A stretch of 44,977 nt of DNA from an uncultured Blautia sp. (GCA_900551715.1 URXG01000013.1:1-44977), one strand, 5' to 3'; counted from the first letter of the stretch, positions 1-9,616 are shown. A program made the numbers and translations. The notes: generated by a model not told the origin, from the letters alone.

Positions 1-53
1 TAAGGCAAAGGTCTGCAACACCTCTATCCCCGGTTCAAATCCGGGTGGCACCT
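1..53 (+). tRNA. tRNA-Cys (GCA), 5' end outside window
   Basis: This is the 3' two thirds of a tRNA. The anticodon loop CTGCAAC carries GCA, flanked by AGGT/ACCT. The T arm is CCCGG-TTCAAAT-CCGGG (29-45) and the acceptor strand TGGCACC is at 46-52. A U discriminator at 53 is typical of cysteine tRNAs. No CCA is encoded. The D arm and the 5' acceptor strand lie before position 1. Confidence 0.9.
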
Positions 54-57
54 CTCT

Positions 58-91
58 AATCCTGAAAACAATATGTTCTCAGGATTTTTTT
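58..91 (+). terminator. Rho-independent terminator after tRNA-Cys
   Basis: Arms AATCCTGA (58-65) and TCAGGATT (79-86) enclose a 13-nt loop, followed by a run of T. It ends the tRNA transcript and overlaps the first ATG of the following open frame. This is one reason to place that gene's start further downstream. Confidence 0.85.
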
Positions 92-117
92 ATGTAAAAA
101 GAAGGATGGAAAAAGAT

Positions 118-1800
118 ATGAAGGATGCGATGAAATGGAAAAAATCAGAGTTGTTTTTCATAATGATAATTTTGATATTTATGATCTTGTTAACGAAGGC
201 ATTCTACCAGCATACAACAACAGAAGCCGAGAGTAACATAGTCACTTCTCTTGGACAGGGATGGTATCAGGTTCGAGATGGAGAAAGAATTGATCTTGAA
301 TTACCTGCTTCTGTCATGAGTGATTCAGAAGGAAAGATAATCCTATATAATGATTCACTGACAGCTGAGGATAGTGGAAAAACTCTCTCATCCAGAGGGG
401 TCCAGGACAATCTGGAAATTTACATGGGTGATAAGATTCTATATCACTATCAAGATAATATATTTCACAGAAATAAACAGATGAAAGGAAAAATCTGGGC
501 AGATATTAATCTTCCGGATAACACGGGAAAAGAATCGCTTCGTTTTGTTTTTAAAGATGTCAAAGACAAACAGTTATATATACAAGCTCCTCTTATAGGA
601 AGTTTTGTTTTGATCGTAAGGCAACATATATTGGACTATGTTGTATCTGTTTTCATAATTTTAGCAATGTTCTGTCTGAGCATTATTTCAGTAATCATAT
701 TTTTATATACCAGATATCGTGGTATTATAGAAAAAAGATTTCTTAATGTTGCGTTCTTTTTGATTCTCTGTGGATTTTGGTGTATACTTGACTCAGGAAT
801 TTATCAAATGTATGGTGAACAATGTGCAAAAGGAACTCTGCTTTCTTTTTATGCATTCATGCTTATGTCAGTTCCCATGCTGCATTTTGTACAGAACACA
901 GTGAGCAGAAGCGTACAGTGGGTTCCACAAATCTGGATATTTCTCCTCTATATGAATGCTGTTCTGCAGGGATGTATGAATCTGGTGTTTAAAATTCCTT
1001 TCATACATATGTTATTTATAACCCATCTTTTATTATTTACAGGTGTTATTTCTATGACGTATCTCCTGTGGAAAGAATACCAGAGAAATCGTACCCAGGA
1101 ATTGAACCTGGCGCTTAAAGCATTTGTTGTTTTGGGACTCAGCGGTGTGACTGCGCTTGCATTATATTGGATATTATCTATCTACTGGTATGATGCAGTT
1201 TTTCAATTTGGTATTCTTCTGTATATAGCAATTTTATTTTGTGGGCTGTTATGTAAAGTATTCAATGATGTGCAGTTTCATTTGGAACAGATTGTCTACG
1301 AAAGAATGTCTTTGGAAGACAGAATGACAGGATTAAAAAATCGAAAGGCATTTGAACAGGATCTTGAAAAAATCCAGGAGGATTCTGTTTTGATCAGGAA
1401 TGCATTACTTTTGTTTATTGATATTGCCGGACTTAAAAATATTAACGATGCATACGGAATGCAGATGGGCGATGAAGCCGTTATCCGTACCGCAAGAAGT
1501 GTTCAGGTAGCAACAGATACTCCTTTGGAGCAGAAATTAGAATGTTATCGTGTTGATGGTGATGAGTTTGCAGTTGTGGTGACAAATCCTCAGATTTTGC
1601 CAGATGAATGGATTAGATTAATAAAAGACGAAATAAACAAAGAATCTGGCAGTAAATGTTACATCCGATTGAAATTTGGTTATAGTTACCTTAGACAGGC
1701 AGATGGAACCATTAATTCCATCAGCAATTGGAAAATGCAGGCCGACAGCATGTTACGTGTAAATACGATAAAACCGGCGAGGGACAGATATGACTTATAA
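118..1800 (+). CDS. Membrane-bound GGDEF protein (7TM sensor type) with variant DGDEF motif
   Basis: Likely cyclic-di-GMP synthesis protein of the inner membrane. An N-terminal membrane segment (about residues 8-30) is followed by an extracytoplasmic region of roughly 140 residues. Then come about seven hydrophobic segments (about 170-390), as in 7TM-DISM sensors, and a C-terminal GGDEF domain. The signature reads DGDEF (residues 480-484) instead of GGDEF, and no RxxD inhibitory site precedes it. Catalytic activity is therefore uncertain: some variants remain active while others act as GTP or ligand sensors. An ATG at 73 lies inside the tRNA terminator, so 118 was chosen; it has a purine-rich GAAGGATGG stretch upstream. 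ATGs at 106 and 130 remain possible. The 3' end overlaps the next gene by 11 bases, so the two are probably one operon. Confidence 0.8.
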   Translation: MKDAMKWKKSELFFIMIILIFMILLTKAFYQHTTTEAESNIVTSLGQGWYQVRDGERIDLELPASVMSDSEGKIILYNDSLTAEDSGKTLSSRGVQDNLEIYMGDKILYHYQDNIFHRNKQMKGKIWADINLPDNTGKESLRFVFKDVKDKQLYIQAPLIGSFVLIVRQHILDYVVSVFIILAMFCLSIISVIIFLYTRYRGIIEKRFLNVAFFLILCGFWCILDSGIYQMYGEQCAKGTLLSFYAFMLMSVPMLHFVQNTVSRSVQWVPQIWIFLLYMNAVLQGCMNLVFKIPFIHMLFITHLLLFTGVISMTYLLWKEYQRNRTQELNLALKAFVVLGLSGVTALALYWILSIYWYDAVFQFGILLYIAILFCGLLCKVFNDVQFHLEQIVYERMSLEDRMTGLKNRKAFEQDLEKIQEDSVLIRNALLLFIDIAGLKNINDAYGMQMGDEAVIRTARSVQVATDTPLEQKLECYRVDGDEFAVVVTNPQILPDEWIRLIKDEINKESGSKCYIRLKFGYSYLRQADGTINSISNWKMQADSMLRVNTIKPARDRYDL

Positions 1801-3709
1801 CATGGATTTTTTGATTGCAGCAATGGTGATATTGCTGTTGATTCTTTGGTATTTTTGGGGCCAGAAAAGAGCAGAGAACCTTAATAATCAGGTATTCTTT
1901 TTTTGGACAGTTCTTGGAATTATGGATGTGACTGCTGAGCTTATCAGTACTTATTACATCACTTCCGAGAGAGGAAAGTTTGGAATAATGGCATTGTTAA
2001 CAACAACTGTCTTTTATTTGTTACAGGCTTTGCTTCCTTATACCTGGATTTGTTATATTCAGACTCTTCATGAGAAAAAAATTATCTCAACCAAAAAGAT
2101 GTTGCTGTCGGGTGTGCCGACATTTTGTCTAATTAGTGTAATTCTCACCAATCCTTTTACTGAAAAACTTTTTTATTTTGATCTGTCAGCTGGATACATA
2201 AAGGGTCCCTGGTATATGTTGATGTATTATAGTGCTCTCGGACATTTTGTGGCGGCTTTTATTTTGATTTTAATCTGGAAAGAGGAACTGGGATCCCGAA
2301 AAGTTAAAATACTTCTGGAAATTCTTATAATAGTTGTTGGAGGAGTGGTAATCCAACTGTTGTATCATCCACTTCTGACAACGGGATTTGGAATGAGTCT
2401 TGGTATACTGGCATTATTTATTACAATCAATAATCCTTACGCCAACACAGATAGTCTTACAGGGCTATATAATCACTTGTATCTTACCAAGAAAGGCAAT
2501 GAACTGATCGCGGCAGGAAAATCTTTTCATATTATAACGATATACCTTTATCAGTTGAAGCATGTCAACAAAATTGCAGGAATTGAGGGTGGGGATTATA
2601 TATTACAATCTACCGCAAAGAAACTGAGTGATCTGTGCGGCAAGAAAATTTTTCGTATTACAGGTAAGAGATTTCTGATTCTTGCCAGTTCGCTAGAAGA
2701 ATATGAGCACTATCTTAGCCAGTTAAAGCGAATGTTTGATGTAAACATCAAAATGGGTGTAGAAGAAAAAAATCTCACGATACCTATAATTATAAGTGGA
2801 ATTATCAATGCTGAGAAGTTAAGTGATTGCAACAGTGTTCTGGAATATGCAGAATATCTGGAATCTTTATCCACCCAGAACGGTCTGACAGAAGTGATCC
2901 AGGATGATCGCCAGACCATGAACGGATTTCTGTATAACAAACGGGTCGAGCAATATCTTCACACGGCTATTAACGAAGACCTGTTTGAAATTTATTATCA
3001 GCCAGTTTATTCTACACGCGAGAATCGATTTATTACTTTGGAGGCTTTAAGCCGTCTGCATCATCCGGAGCTGGGATGGATCGCACCGGATGTATTTATC
3101 CAAATTGCAGAAAAAAACCATATGATTGAACAGATCACAGATTTACAGTTTCATCGTGTATGTAGATTTTTGAACGAAAATGGAAGACTGATGAAACAAT
3201 TACTGAATGTAAAAGTAAATCTGTCTTCTCTGGATCTGATGCGAAATGACTGCAGCGGACATTTTATACGTATTATGGACAAATATGGTATTCCTCATGA
3301 GTGGATACAATTTGAAATCACAGAAACTGTTGCAACAGAATATAATGCCAGTCTGGGCATAATAGTAGAGGAATTTCTGAATGCAGGCATTCGGTTATGT
3401 CTGGATGATTTTGGTTCTGGATATGCAAATCTGAATACGGTCATGAAATTGCCATTTTCAACCATCAAACTTGATCGGTCTCTCCTTTATGAAATATGTC
3501 ATGATAATACGAGAGCGATGTTTTATCAGAGTATAGTAGAGACGTTTCACAAAATGAATTATCATATTGTTTCTGAAGGCGTGGAAACAAAGGAAGAGGT
3601 GGAGCTGATCAGTGGATGGGGTGTTGATATGATCCAGGGTTATTACTTCTCCAAACCTCTTCCAGAAACAGAATTACTGAGAATAATGCAGAATAACAGA
3701 CAGATATAA
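1790..3709 (+). CDS. Membrane GGDEF-EAL protein, predicted c-di-GMP phosphodiesterase
   Basis: Six to eight N-terminal membrane segments (about residues 1-215) resemble a 7TM sensor. They precede a degenerate GGDEF domain, where the signature position reads TGKRF at about 291-295, and an intact EAL domain. The EAL domain keeps the EAL motif at 418-420, the NLS asparagine, the glutamate in FEITET, DDFGSGY from 539, the lysine in KLDRS, EGVET and the terminal QGYYFSKP. These residues coordinate two metals and bind c-di-GMP in active EAL enzymes. The inferred role is hydrolysis of c-di-GMP to pGpG, with the dead GGDEF domain possibly binding GTP. It is translationally coupled to the preceding GGDEF gene, with GAGGGA upstream of the start. 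An ATG at 1802 is an alternative start. Confidence 0.85.
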   Translation: MTYNMDFLIAAMVILLLILWYFWGQKRAENLNNQVFFFWTVLGIMDVTAELISTYYITSERGKFGIMALLTTTVFYLLQALLPYTWICYIQTLHEKKIISTKKMLLSGVPTFCLISVILTNPFTEKLFYFDLSAGYIKGPWYMLMYYSALGHFVAAFILILIWKEELGSRKVKILLEILIIVVGGVVIQLLYHPLLTTGFGMSLGILALFITINNPYANTDSLTGLYNHLYLTKKGNELIAAGKSFHIITIYLYQLKHVNKIAGIEGGDYILQSTAKKLSDLCGKKIFRITGKRFLILASSLEEYEHYLSQLKRMFDVNIKMGVEEKNLTIPIIISGIINAEKLSDCNSVLEYAEYLESLSTQNGLTEVIQDDRQTMNGFLYNKRVEQYLHTAINEDLFEIYYQPVYSTRENRFITLEALSRLHHPELGWIAPDVFIQIAEKNHMIEQITDLQFHRVCRFLNENGRLMKQLLNVKVNLSSLDLMRNDCSGHFIRIMDKYGIPHEWIQFEITETVATEYNASLGIIVEEFLNAGIRLCLDDFGSGYANLNTVMKLPFSTIKLDRSLLYEICHDNTRAMFYQSIVETFHKMNYHIVSEGVETKEEVELISGWGVDMIQGYYFSKPLPETELLRIMQNNRQI

Positions 3710-5578
3710 TTAATATTTTGTTTTTTTATGGTTTTGTTCTTTTTCAGTATACATTCGCTGATCTGCGAGAATACGGATTTTTTGAGTATCTTCTGCCTCC
3801 AGGGGATAGGTGGCATAACCACAGCTGGCCCCGATCAGAAGTGTTTTCTGGTCAATTTCATAGGGGCGAAGGAGAGACTGCAAAATGCGATTTTTTGTCC
3901 GTTCGCAAAGATGGTCTGTCATATTTGCACTGATGATCAGTGCAAATTCGTCTCCACCGATTCGAAAAGCGTAATCATTATTGCGTATGCATTCCTGAAG
4001 GCGCTTCGCCACTTCCTTCAGGAGTTTGTCTCCCATATCGTGTCCGTAAGTATCATTGACTGGTTTAAAATGATCCAGATCAAGATAATACAGTACGAAT
4101 GGGAGCTTTTTTTGCTCTTTTTGTCGCAGAATGGAACTGAAGAAACGTTCATTAAATAAGCCGGTCAATCCATCTGTGTTTGCAAGATTTTCTAATTCAT
4201 GTCGTTTTCCGATGTCCTGTGCGATCAACATAACTTTCTCCGGAATTCCGTTTTTATTCCATTCCACAGCAACTACATTCATGATCTTATAAATATTTCC
4301 GGCTCTGCTGCTATATTCGATTTTCAGATTGCCGTTTCCCTTGCGAAGAACCTTTTGCAAGTACTCTTTGTTTAAAAGATGACTCATTTTTATATTTTCT
4401 GCGTCGGACAATACAAAATAGTTTTTGGTTATAGAATCAATCAAGTCCTGATAGGAGCCAGTGGGTGGATATAATTCATCACATCCGCTGTATTCATGAT
4501 ATTCATAAAGGCCAGTTGTCAGATTACAGAGTGTAAATCGATCCACAATGCTGGTCATTCCCAGAAACAACTGATCGATCTGTTCTTTTTGTTCTTTTAA
4601 AGCCTGGTGAAGCAATTCCTGATGCTGTATTTGGAATCTTGCATTGGCAGTAGCAAGTTTCAGTAAAATAAGAAGCAGATAAACTGCCAATACAGATATC
4701 ATTATAATGGTATAATGGAGTATTTTTTCATCGTAGGAATTTATGGCATCCGTCTGCACAATTCCCAGAATACTCCACTCATTGAGGCCTACTGGTTGAT
4801 AAACCAGATAATAGGATATTTTATTACTTTGAAATTCAGCACAGCCTTTTTGTGCATTCTGAAGATCTTTTTTTACATTGTCAAAGGTATTTTCCGAAAA
4901 AGAAGCATTGTTTTTTAAATGGGTAAACAGGTTTTCTTGGTTTGTCAGATACGTTGACTGTGGTTCCAGGGAAAGAATGATATTTCCCTCTGTATTTACA
5001 AGATAGCAATTGCTTTTGCTTCCATATACATTATCAGAGATAATGTTTTCTATTGTACTTACATCATAGCTTACAGCTACTCCGGTATAGGTGATGTTGT
5101 CCAGTGTAAAAGATTCTTTCAGAGGAACCGCATACACTACTTTATGTTTACCGCTGCTAGCAGTATAATCAGCAATCACGGGTTCTCTGGATGCAAACAT
5201 TTTATCAAAAATGTTCTGAATACTGTCAGCAGTTCCTTTTCGGTTGGCTGCAGTGAGATAGTCACAATTTTCATTGAACATATAGAAATCACTGTACTGC
5301 CAGTAATTTTTCCGGTTTGCAAATTCCTGCCATGCAAGTTCAACATTATCAGAATCAGACAAATATTGAAGATTTCCATCCCAGTCAGATAAGACATTCC
5401 AGTTTCGTTGGGAAAACAGATTAAACGTCCGATTCACCTGTTCATAGGTGGCAAGCAGATGATCAGAATTCTTCTGGTAGATTTCATGTTGGATACGGTG
5501 GTGATACAGAGTAATTCCAGATAAGAATACAGCAATGATCGTGAATATAAGGGTGAGGACACTTTGCTTTTTTTTCAT
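3710..5578 (-). CDS. Cache-domain diguanylate cyclase with intact GGDEF and I-site
   Basis: A 622-residue sensor. One membrane helix lies at residues 7-25, then a large extracytoplasmic region of double-Cache type (about 30-285), a second helix (about 287-310), a PAS-like intermediate region, and a GGDEF domain. The active-site motif GGDEF is intact at 541-545. The product-inhibition motif RNND (RxxD, 532-535) sits exactly five residues upstream. It is therefore the clearest active, feedback-inhibited diguanylate cyclase of the trio. A ligand sensed outside the cell is inferred from the Cache fold but cannot be identified. AGGAGGG precedes the ATG. Its stop codon abuts that of the convergent EAL gene with no spacer. 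A TATAAT-like -10 lies upstream on the minus strand without a clear -35. Confidence 0.88.
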   Translation of the reverse strand: MKKKQSVLTLIFTIIAVFLSGITLYHHRIQHEIYQKNSDHLLATYEQVNRTFNLFSQRNWNVLSDWDGNLQYLSDSDNVELAWQEFANRKNYWQYSDFYMFNENCDYLTAANRKGTADSIQNIFDKMFASREPVIADYTASSGKHKVVYAVPLKESFTLDNITYTGVAVSYDVSTIENIISDNVYGSKSNCYLVNTEGNIILSLEPQSTYLTNQENLFTHLKNNASFSENTFDNVKKDLQNAQKGCAEFQSNKISYYLVYQPVGLNEWSILGIVQTDAINSYDEKILHYTIIMISVLAVYLLLILLKLATANARFQIQHQELLHQALKEQKEQIDQLFLGMTSIVDRFTLCNLTTGLYEYHEYSGCDELYPPTGSYQDLIDSITKNYFVLSDAENIKMSHLLNKEYLQKVLRKGNGNLKIEYSSRAGNIYKIMNVVAVEWNKNGIPEKVMLIAQDIGKRHELENLANTDGLTGLFNERFFSSILRQKEQKKLPFVLYYLDLDHFKPVNDTYGHDMGDKLLKEVAKRLQECIRNNDYAFRIGGDEFALIISANMTDHLCERTKNRILQSLLRPYEIDQKTLLIGASCGYATYPLEAEDTQKIRILADQRMYTEKEQNHKKTKY

Positions 5579-5730
5579 GGTATTTCCCTCCTGTTCAGTG
5601 TGTTGTATTATCAGTTATTATAACATATTTTTCTATAAAACTCATTACAAAGTGTGTTTCAAGAGTAAGTAAACACTCTGGATTTTTTTTATTTATACAA
5701 AAATATGAAAGGTTTCCTGGTAAAATATTG

Positions 5731-5760
5731 TTGAAAATAACTGTTAGATTATGCTATTCT
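5731..5760 (+). promoter_or_regulatory. Probable promoter of the GntR regulator gene
   Basis: TTGAAA at 5731-5736 and TATTCT at 5755-5760 with an 18-nt spacer. The -10 is extended by TG (ATGCTATTCT). It lies about 85 bases before the chosen start codon. Confidence 0.45.
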
Positions 5761-5845
5761 GTATAAGTGGTTGTGAAAAATGAATATAATAAACAAAAAG
5801 AATAAACGACTAAATACGATTAAATAAATGAAGGGAGAATTAACG

Positions 5846-6577
5846 GTGGAAGATTTTTCAATGAGTAAAAATGCAAAAGATCAGATTCAGCAGGAACTTG
5901 ATAAAAATCCTTTTTTGGTGTTGAGTAAATTAGTGTATCGTCAGATTTACCGGGAAATTATAGACGGAAATCTGCTGCCACAACATAAAATTATTGAGTC
6001 GAAAATTGCTAAAGAATTAAATATTTCCAGATCTCCTGTTAAAATGGCACTGGCAGAAATGACAGAAAAAGGTATTCTTGAAAAGGCGAAAGGAAAAGAA
6101 TTACGTGTAAAAAAAATCAGGTACGAAGAGTGTCTGTGGATCTATGAGGCGAGAATGATGCTGGAACCAGAAGCAGCATATCTGGCAGCCAGAAGAATAA
6201 ATGAAAAAGAACTGGAAGTATTACGGAAACTGGTAAACTGTTTTGAAAAGATTGATGAAACACATGATCATACAGCTTACAAAAACGCAGATAAGACGTT
6301 TCATGAAACAGTAATCAAAGCATCCAGAAACCGTTATCTCATGGCTATGTATGAGTCAATAGAATGTCCACTGGCCATGTACCGGAATCAGCTGAACCAG
6401 CTAGCCTACGAAGAATGCTTTCAGCAACATGGAATGGAAAGAGGTTCCAGATACCATAAGGCAATTTATCGAATGCTGGAAGAGCATTATCCATTGATGG
6501 CAAAAGATGAAATGAAAAATGATGTACAACGGATGTATGGCACCATGTCGAGACTGAGGGGAGGAATAATCGTATGA
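5846..6577 (+). CDS. GntR-family (FadR/FCD) transcriptional regulator
   Basis: An N-terminal winged helix-turn-helix of GntR type (about residues 20-85, including SRSPVKMALAEM in the recognition region) is followed by an all-helical FCD ligand-binding domain. The FCD metal-binding pattern is partly visible (DKTFHE and a downstream RYHKAI); the usual last histidine position reads aspartate. An ATG at 5828 has no ribosome site. GTG at 5846 has AAGGGAG eight bases upstream, so GTG is preferred. The gene sits directly before the TRAP and sugar-enzyme operons in the same direction, and a terminator ends it. FCD regulators commonly respond to the acid taken up by such transporters. I infer that it controls both operons through the repeated palindrome described at 6746 and 9863. 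Confidence 0.88.
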   Translation: MEDFSMSKNAKDQIQQELDKNPFLVLSKLVYRQIYREIIDGNLLPQHKIIESKIAKELNISRSPVKMALAEMTEKGILEKAKGKELRVKKIRYEECLWIYEARMMLEPEAAYLAARRINEKELEVLRKLVNCFEKIDETHDHTAYKNADKTFHETVIKASRNRYLMAMYESIECPLAMYRNQLNQLAYEECFQQHGMERGSRYHKAIYRMLEEHYPLMAKDEMKNDVQRMYGTMSRLRGGIIV

Positions 6578-6583
6578 AAAAGT

Positions 6584-6614
6584 GGGATGATCGGACAGAT
6601 CATCCTGTTTTTTT
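6584..6614 (+). terminator. Terminator of the GntR gene
   Basis: GGATGATC (6585-6592) pairs with GATCATCC (6598-6605) across a 5-nt loop, followed by TG and seven T. It separates the regulator transcript from the TRAP operon. Confidence 0.9.
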
Positions 6615-6653
6615 GAGGTTAAATGCAAAAATATGGTTAAAAAATAGACATAT

Positions 6654-6776
6654 GCACAAAACAGAACCAAAAATACTTGCGAAAAAATGAAAAATGTACT
6701 TATAAATGAACAAAATAAGATGGAGATATGTTAAAAAGCACAAAAATTGACTCAATAAAACCTCTGGATATACAAT
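6654..6776 (+). promoter_or_regulatory. Promoter and candidate operators of the TRAP operon
   Basis: TTGACT (6747-6752) and TACAAT (6771-6776) are 18 nt apart. The -35 lies inside the perfect palindrome ATTGACTCAAT (6746-6756). A second box, GCACAAAACA, begins 93 bases upstream of the -35 at 6654. The same three elements with identical spacing precede the enzyme operon (9771-9893), which points to shared control, probably by the adjacent GntR protein. Confidence 0.65.
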
Positions 6777-6826
6777 TTAACTAATTCGAACGGCAGAAAC
6801 TTGAAATATAAAAAGGAGGAACTGAA

Positions 6827-7846
6827 GTGAGAAAAAGAGTGATGTGCGCAATCTTGGCCTGCTCAATGCTGACACCTGTATTTATGCTTACAGGATGCGG
6901 ATCAGAAAAAGATGGGGTAAAAAGATTGAAACTTTCTATCAACACCAATCAGTCTCAGGTTGACATGGCAGAAGCTATGGCAGAAAAGATCGAAGAGTTG
7001 TCAGACGGAAAGATGGCAATTGATATTTATGGTGATGGTCAGCTTGGAGGCGACAGGGAGGTGGCAGAAACAGTCCAGTATGGAAATATAGATATGTGTG
7101 TTGTTTCTACTACACCGGTAGCAAACTTTTATCAAGATCTGAATTTATTTGATGCACCATTTCTTTTTAATGATTCAGAGCAGGCACAGGAAATCCTGGA
7201 TGGAGAAATTGGAACGGAAATAGCAACCGGTATGGAAGATATCGGATTTAAGGTTCTGGGATTTCCGGAGAATGGATTCAGGCAATTATCAACAGCTCAT
7301 TCAGAAGTACATACACCGGCAGATTTGAAAGGTCTGAAGATACGAGTTATGGAGAGTGAGGTTCATATAGCAACATGGAAAGCCCTGGGCTCTAATCCTA
7401 CACCAATGGCATTTTCCGAACTGTTTACAGCACTTCAGCAAAAAACAGTAGATGGACAGGACAATCCTTTTGTAACAGACAGAGATAACAGATATTATGA
7501 AGTACAGAAGTATATTATTGAAACCAATCATGTGTATACACCATATCTTTTACTGATGAGCAAAGACAGTTTTGATAAATTATCAGAGGAAGAACAGAAG
7601 ATTGTTGAAGAGGTAGGCAAATACGGAACAGAAGTGCAGCGTGAAAAAACAGCAGAATATGACAAAGATGCTGTAACTGACATGCAGGATAAAGGTGTAA
7701 CCCTGGTTACTCTGACAGATGATGAAAAACAGCAGTTCAGAGATGCTGTAACTGATATTTATCCATTGGTAAAAGAAAAAATGGAGCATCCTGAGTTATT
7801 CGATCAGGTGCTGGCAGAGACACAGGAAGGAGGAACTGAGCAGTGA
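6827..7846 (+). CDS. TRAP transporter substrate-binding lipoprotein (DctP family)
   Basis: Extracytoplasmic receptor of a tripartite ATP-independent periplasmic transporter, which takes up organic acids using a sodium or proton gradient. The N-terminus is a lipoprotein signal with lipobox MLTGC, modified cysteine at residue 24. The body shows the DctP pattern, including LKIRV, whose arginine clamps the substrate carboxylate in this family, then FSELFTALQQKTVDGQDNP. Its 339 residues are normal. The start is GTG, nine bases after AAAGGAGG. The stop overlaps the small membrane subunit start (GTGA). The substrate cannot be read from sequence; an anionic sugar acid or sulfonated sugar would fit the enzymes encoded downstream. 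Confidence 0.92.
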   Translation: MRKRVMCAILACSMLTPVFMLTGCGSEKDGVKRLKLSINTNQSQVDMAEAMAEKIEELSDGKMAIDIYGDGQLGGDREVAETVQYGNIDMCVVSTTPVANFYQDLNLFDAPFLFNDSEQAQEILDGEIGTEIATGMEDIGFKVLGFPENGFRQLSTAHSEVHTPADLKGLKIRVMESEVHIATWKALGSNPTPMAFSELFTALQQKTVDGQDNPFVTDRDNRYYEVQKYIIETNHVYTPYLLLMSKDSFDKLSEEEQKIVEEVGKYGTEVQREKTAEYDKDAVTDMQDKGVTLVTLTDDEKQQFRDAVTDIYPLVKEKMEHPELFDQVLAETQEGGTEQ

Positions 7847-8340
7847 AAAAATTCCTGAAAGTTTTGGATGAACATGCAGAAGATGTGCTGGCTGTTATCC
7901 TGATGAGTGCAGCAACATTGATCATTGTTATACAGGTAATCATGAGATATTTATTTAAGAGCTCATTATCCTGGTCAGAAGAAATGGCAAGATATTTGTT
8001 TGTATGGATGACATTTATTTCCATCTCTTACGGTATCAAAATGAGAAAGCATGTAAAGATTGAAGCAGCATTATCACTGTTTCCAAAGAATATAAGACCG
8101 TTGATCGTAATAGTTGGTGATATTTTTTCACTTGTATGGTGTATGTTTGTTACAGTAGTTGGTTTTAATCTTATTGGTAAAGTAGTAAGATCCGGCCAGA
8201 TTTCTCCGGCGTTATCCGTTCCAATGTGGCTGATTTATCTTGCTCCATGTATTGGATATGCACTTGCAACAATCAGATGTATTCAGACAATTGCCTTAAG
8301 AGTAAAGAATTATAAAGAGGGGGTGGAAATGAATGATTAG
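7843..8340 (+). CDS. TRAP transporter small membrane subunit (DctQ family)
   Basis: A 165-residue protein with four hydrophobic helices and the family motif SWSEEMARYLFVW at about residues 44-56, ahead of the second helix. It bridges the large permease and is required for transport. It starts at GTG overlapping the dctP-type stop by four bases, and its own end overlaps the large subunit by eight bases. All three subunits are therefore translationally coupled. Confidence 0.92.
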   Translation: MKKFLKVLDEHAEDVLAVILMSAATLIIVIQVIMRYLFKSSLSWSEEMARYLFVWMTFISISYGIKMRKHVKIEAALSLFPKNIRPLIVIVGDIFSLVWCMFVTVVGFNLIGKVVRSGQISPALSVPMWLIYLAPCIGYALATIRCIQTIALRVKNYKEGVEMND

Positions 8341-9616
8341 TCTTGTATTGTTCGGTTCACTGGTGGTGCTTTTGATCCTGAATGTTCCGGTATCTATTTC
8401 TCTGGGTCTTGCGTCCCTGATTACGATCCTTGTTTCCGGTGACCTGACTTCCGGATATGTAGTACAGAACCTTGTTACCAGTTCAGATTCCTTTACAACC
8501 ATGTCCATTCCTTTCTTTGTCTTGGCAGGTGAGATCATGGGCGGCGGTGGAATTTCCAAACGTCTTATGAACACAGCAAGAGCATTTTTTGGAAGATATA
8601 CAGGTGGACTTGCCATTGTAACTGTAGTAGTATGTATGTTCTTTGCAGCAATTTCCGGTTCCGGTCCTGCAACAGTAGCAGCTGTAGGTGGAATGGTAAT
8701 CCCATCTATGCTGGAAGCAGGTTATGACAAGAAATTTACACTGGCAGTTATTGCAGCAGCAGGAAGTATCGGAGTAATTATTCCTCCAAGTATTCCTATG
8801 GTTATCTACAGTGTATCCACCGGACAGTCTGTTTCTGAATTATTTATGGCTGGTTTTGTACCTGGTATCCTGATCGGTCTTACTTTGATCGTATACTGCC
8901 ACTTCTACTGTAAGAAACACGGTTACAAAGGTGACGAAGAGCCATTTTCCTGGAAAAATGCAGGAAAAGTTGCATGGGATGCAAAATGGGCTCTGATCTG
9001 CCCGGTTATCATTCTTGGCGGAATCTATGGTGGTATCTTTACACCAACAGAGGCAGCGGCAGTAGCGGCAGCCTACGGATTTATCGTTGGAGTATTTGTT
9101 TATAAAGAAATCAAGATCTGCGATATTTTCAACGTGATTAGATCTGGTGTACTGACTACATCCACTATTATGATCGTAATCGGATGTGCAGCAGTATTTA
9201 CTAAAGTTCTTGCAGTAGAAAAAATCCCTACAGCAGTTGCAGACCTTATCGTTGGATTAAATGCCAATAAGATCGTAATCTTGATTCTGATCAATGTAGT
9301 TCTCCTTTTTGTAGGATGCTTCATGGAGACTCTCTGTGCGATCATGATCTTGGCTCCGATTTTCCTTCCAATCGTTACAGCAGTAGGTGTAAATCCGGTT
9401 CATTTTGGAATCATCATGGTTGTAAACCTGGCAATCGGATTTATTACACCGCCACTTGGAATCAACCTCTTTGTTGCCAGTCGTGTAGGAAAAGCACAGC
9501 TTTCGGAAGTTATACAGGGAATCATACCATTTATTGTGGTTATGATCGTAGACTTGTTGCTGATTACATATATTCCTGCAATTTCTACATTCCTGCCAAA
9601 TCTGTTTATGAAATAA
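8333..9616 (+). CDS. TRAP transporter large permease subunit (DctM family)
   Basis: A 427-residue, highly hydrophobic permease with about twelve segments, the length expected for DctM. Family features include the early FFVLAGEIMGGGGIS stretch, GSGPATVAAVGGMVIPSM, IPPSIPMVIY, and the C-terminal repeat half with FITPPLGINLF. It forms the sodium-coupled translocation path and works with the lipoprotein receptor and small subunit encoded just upstream. A strong terminator follows, so the enzyme genes beyond it are a separate transcript with a matching promoter. Confidence 0.93.
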   Translation: MISLVLFGSLVVLLILNVPVSISLGLASLITILVSGDLTSGYVVQNLVTSSDSFTTMSIPFFVLAGEIMGGGGISKRLMNTARAFFGRYTGGLAIVTVVVCMFFAAISGSGPATVAAVGGMVIPSMLEAGYDKKFTLAVIAAAGSIGVIIPPSIPMVIYSVSTGQSVSELFMAGFVPGILIGLTLIVYCHFYCKKHGYKGDEEPFSWKNAGKVAWDAKWALICPVIILGGIYGGIFTPTEAAAVAAAYGFIVGVFVYKEIKICDIFNVIRSGVLTTSTIMIVIGCAAVFTKVLAVEKIPTAVADLIVGLNANKIVILILINVVLLFVGCFMETLCAIMILAPIFLPIVTAVGVNPVHFGIIMVVNLAIGFITPPLGINLFVASRVGKAQLSEVIQGIIPFIVVMIVDLLLITYIPAISTFLPNLFMK

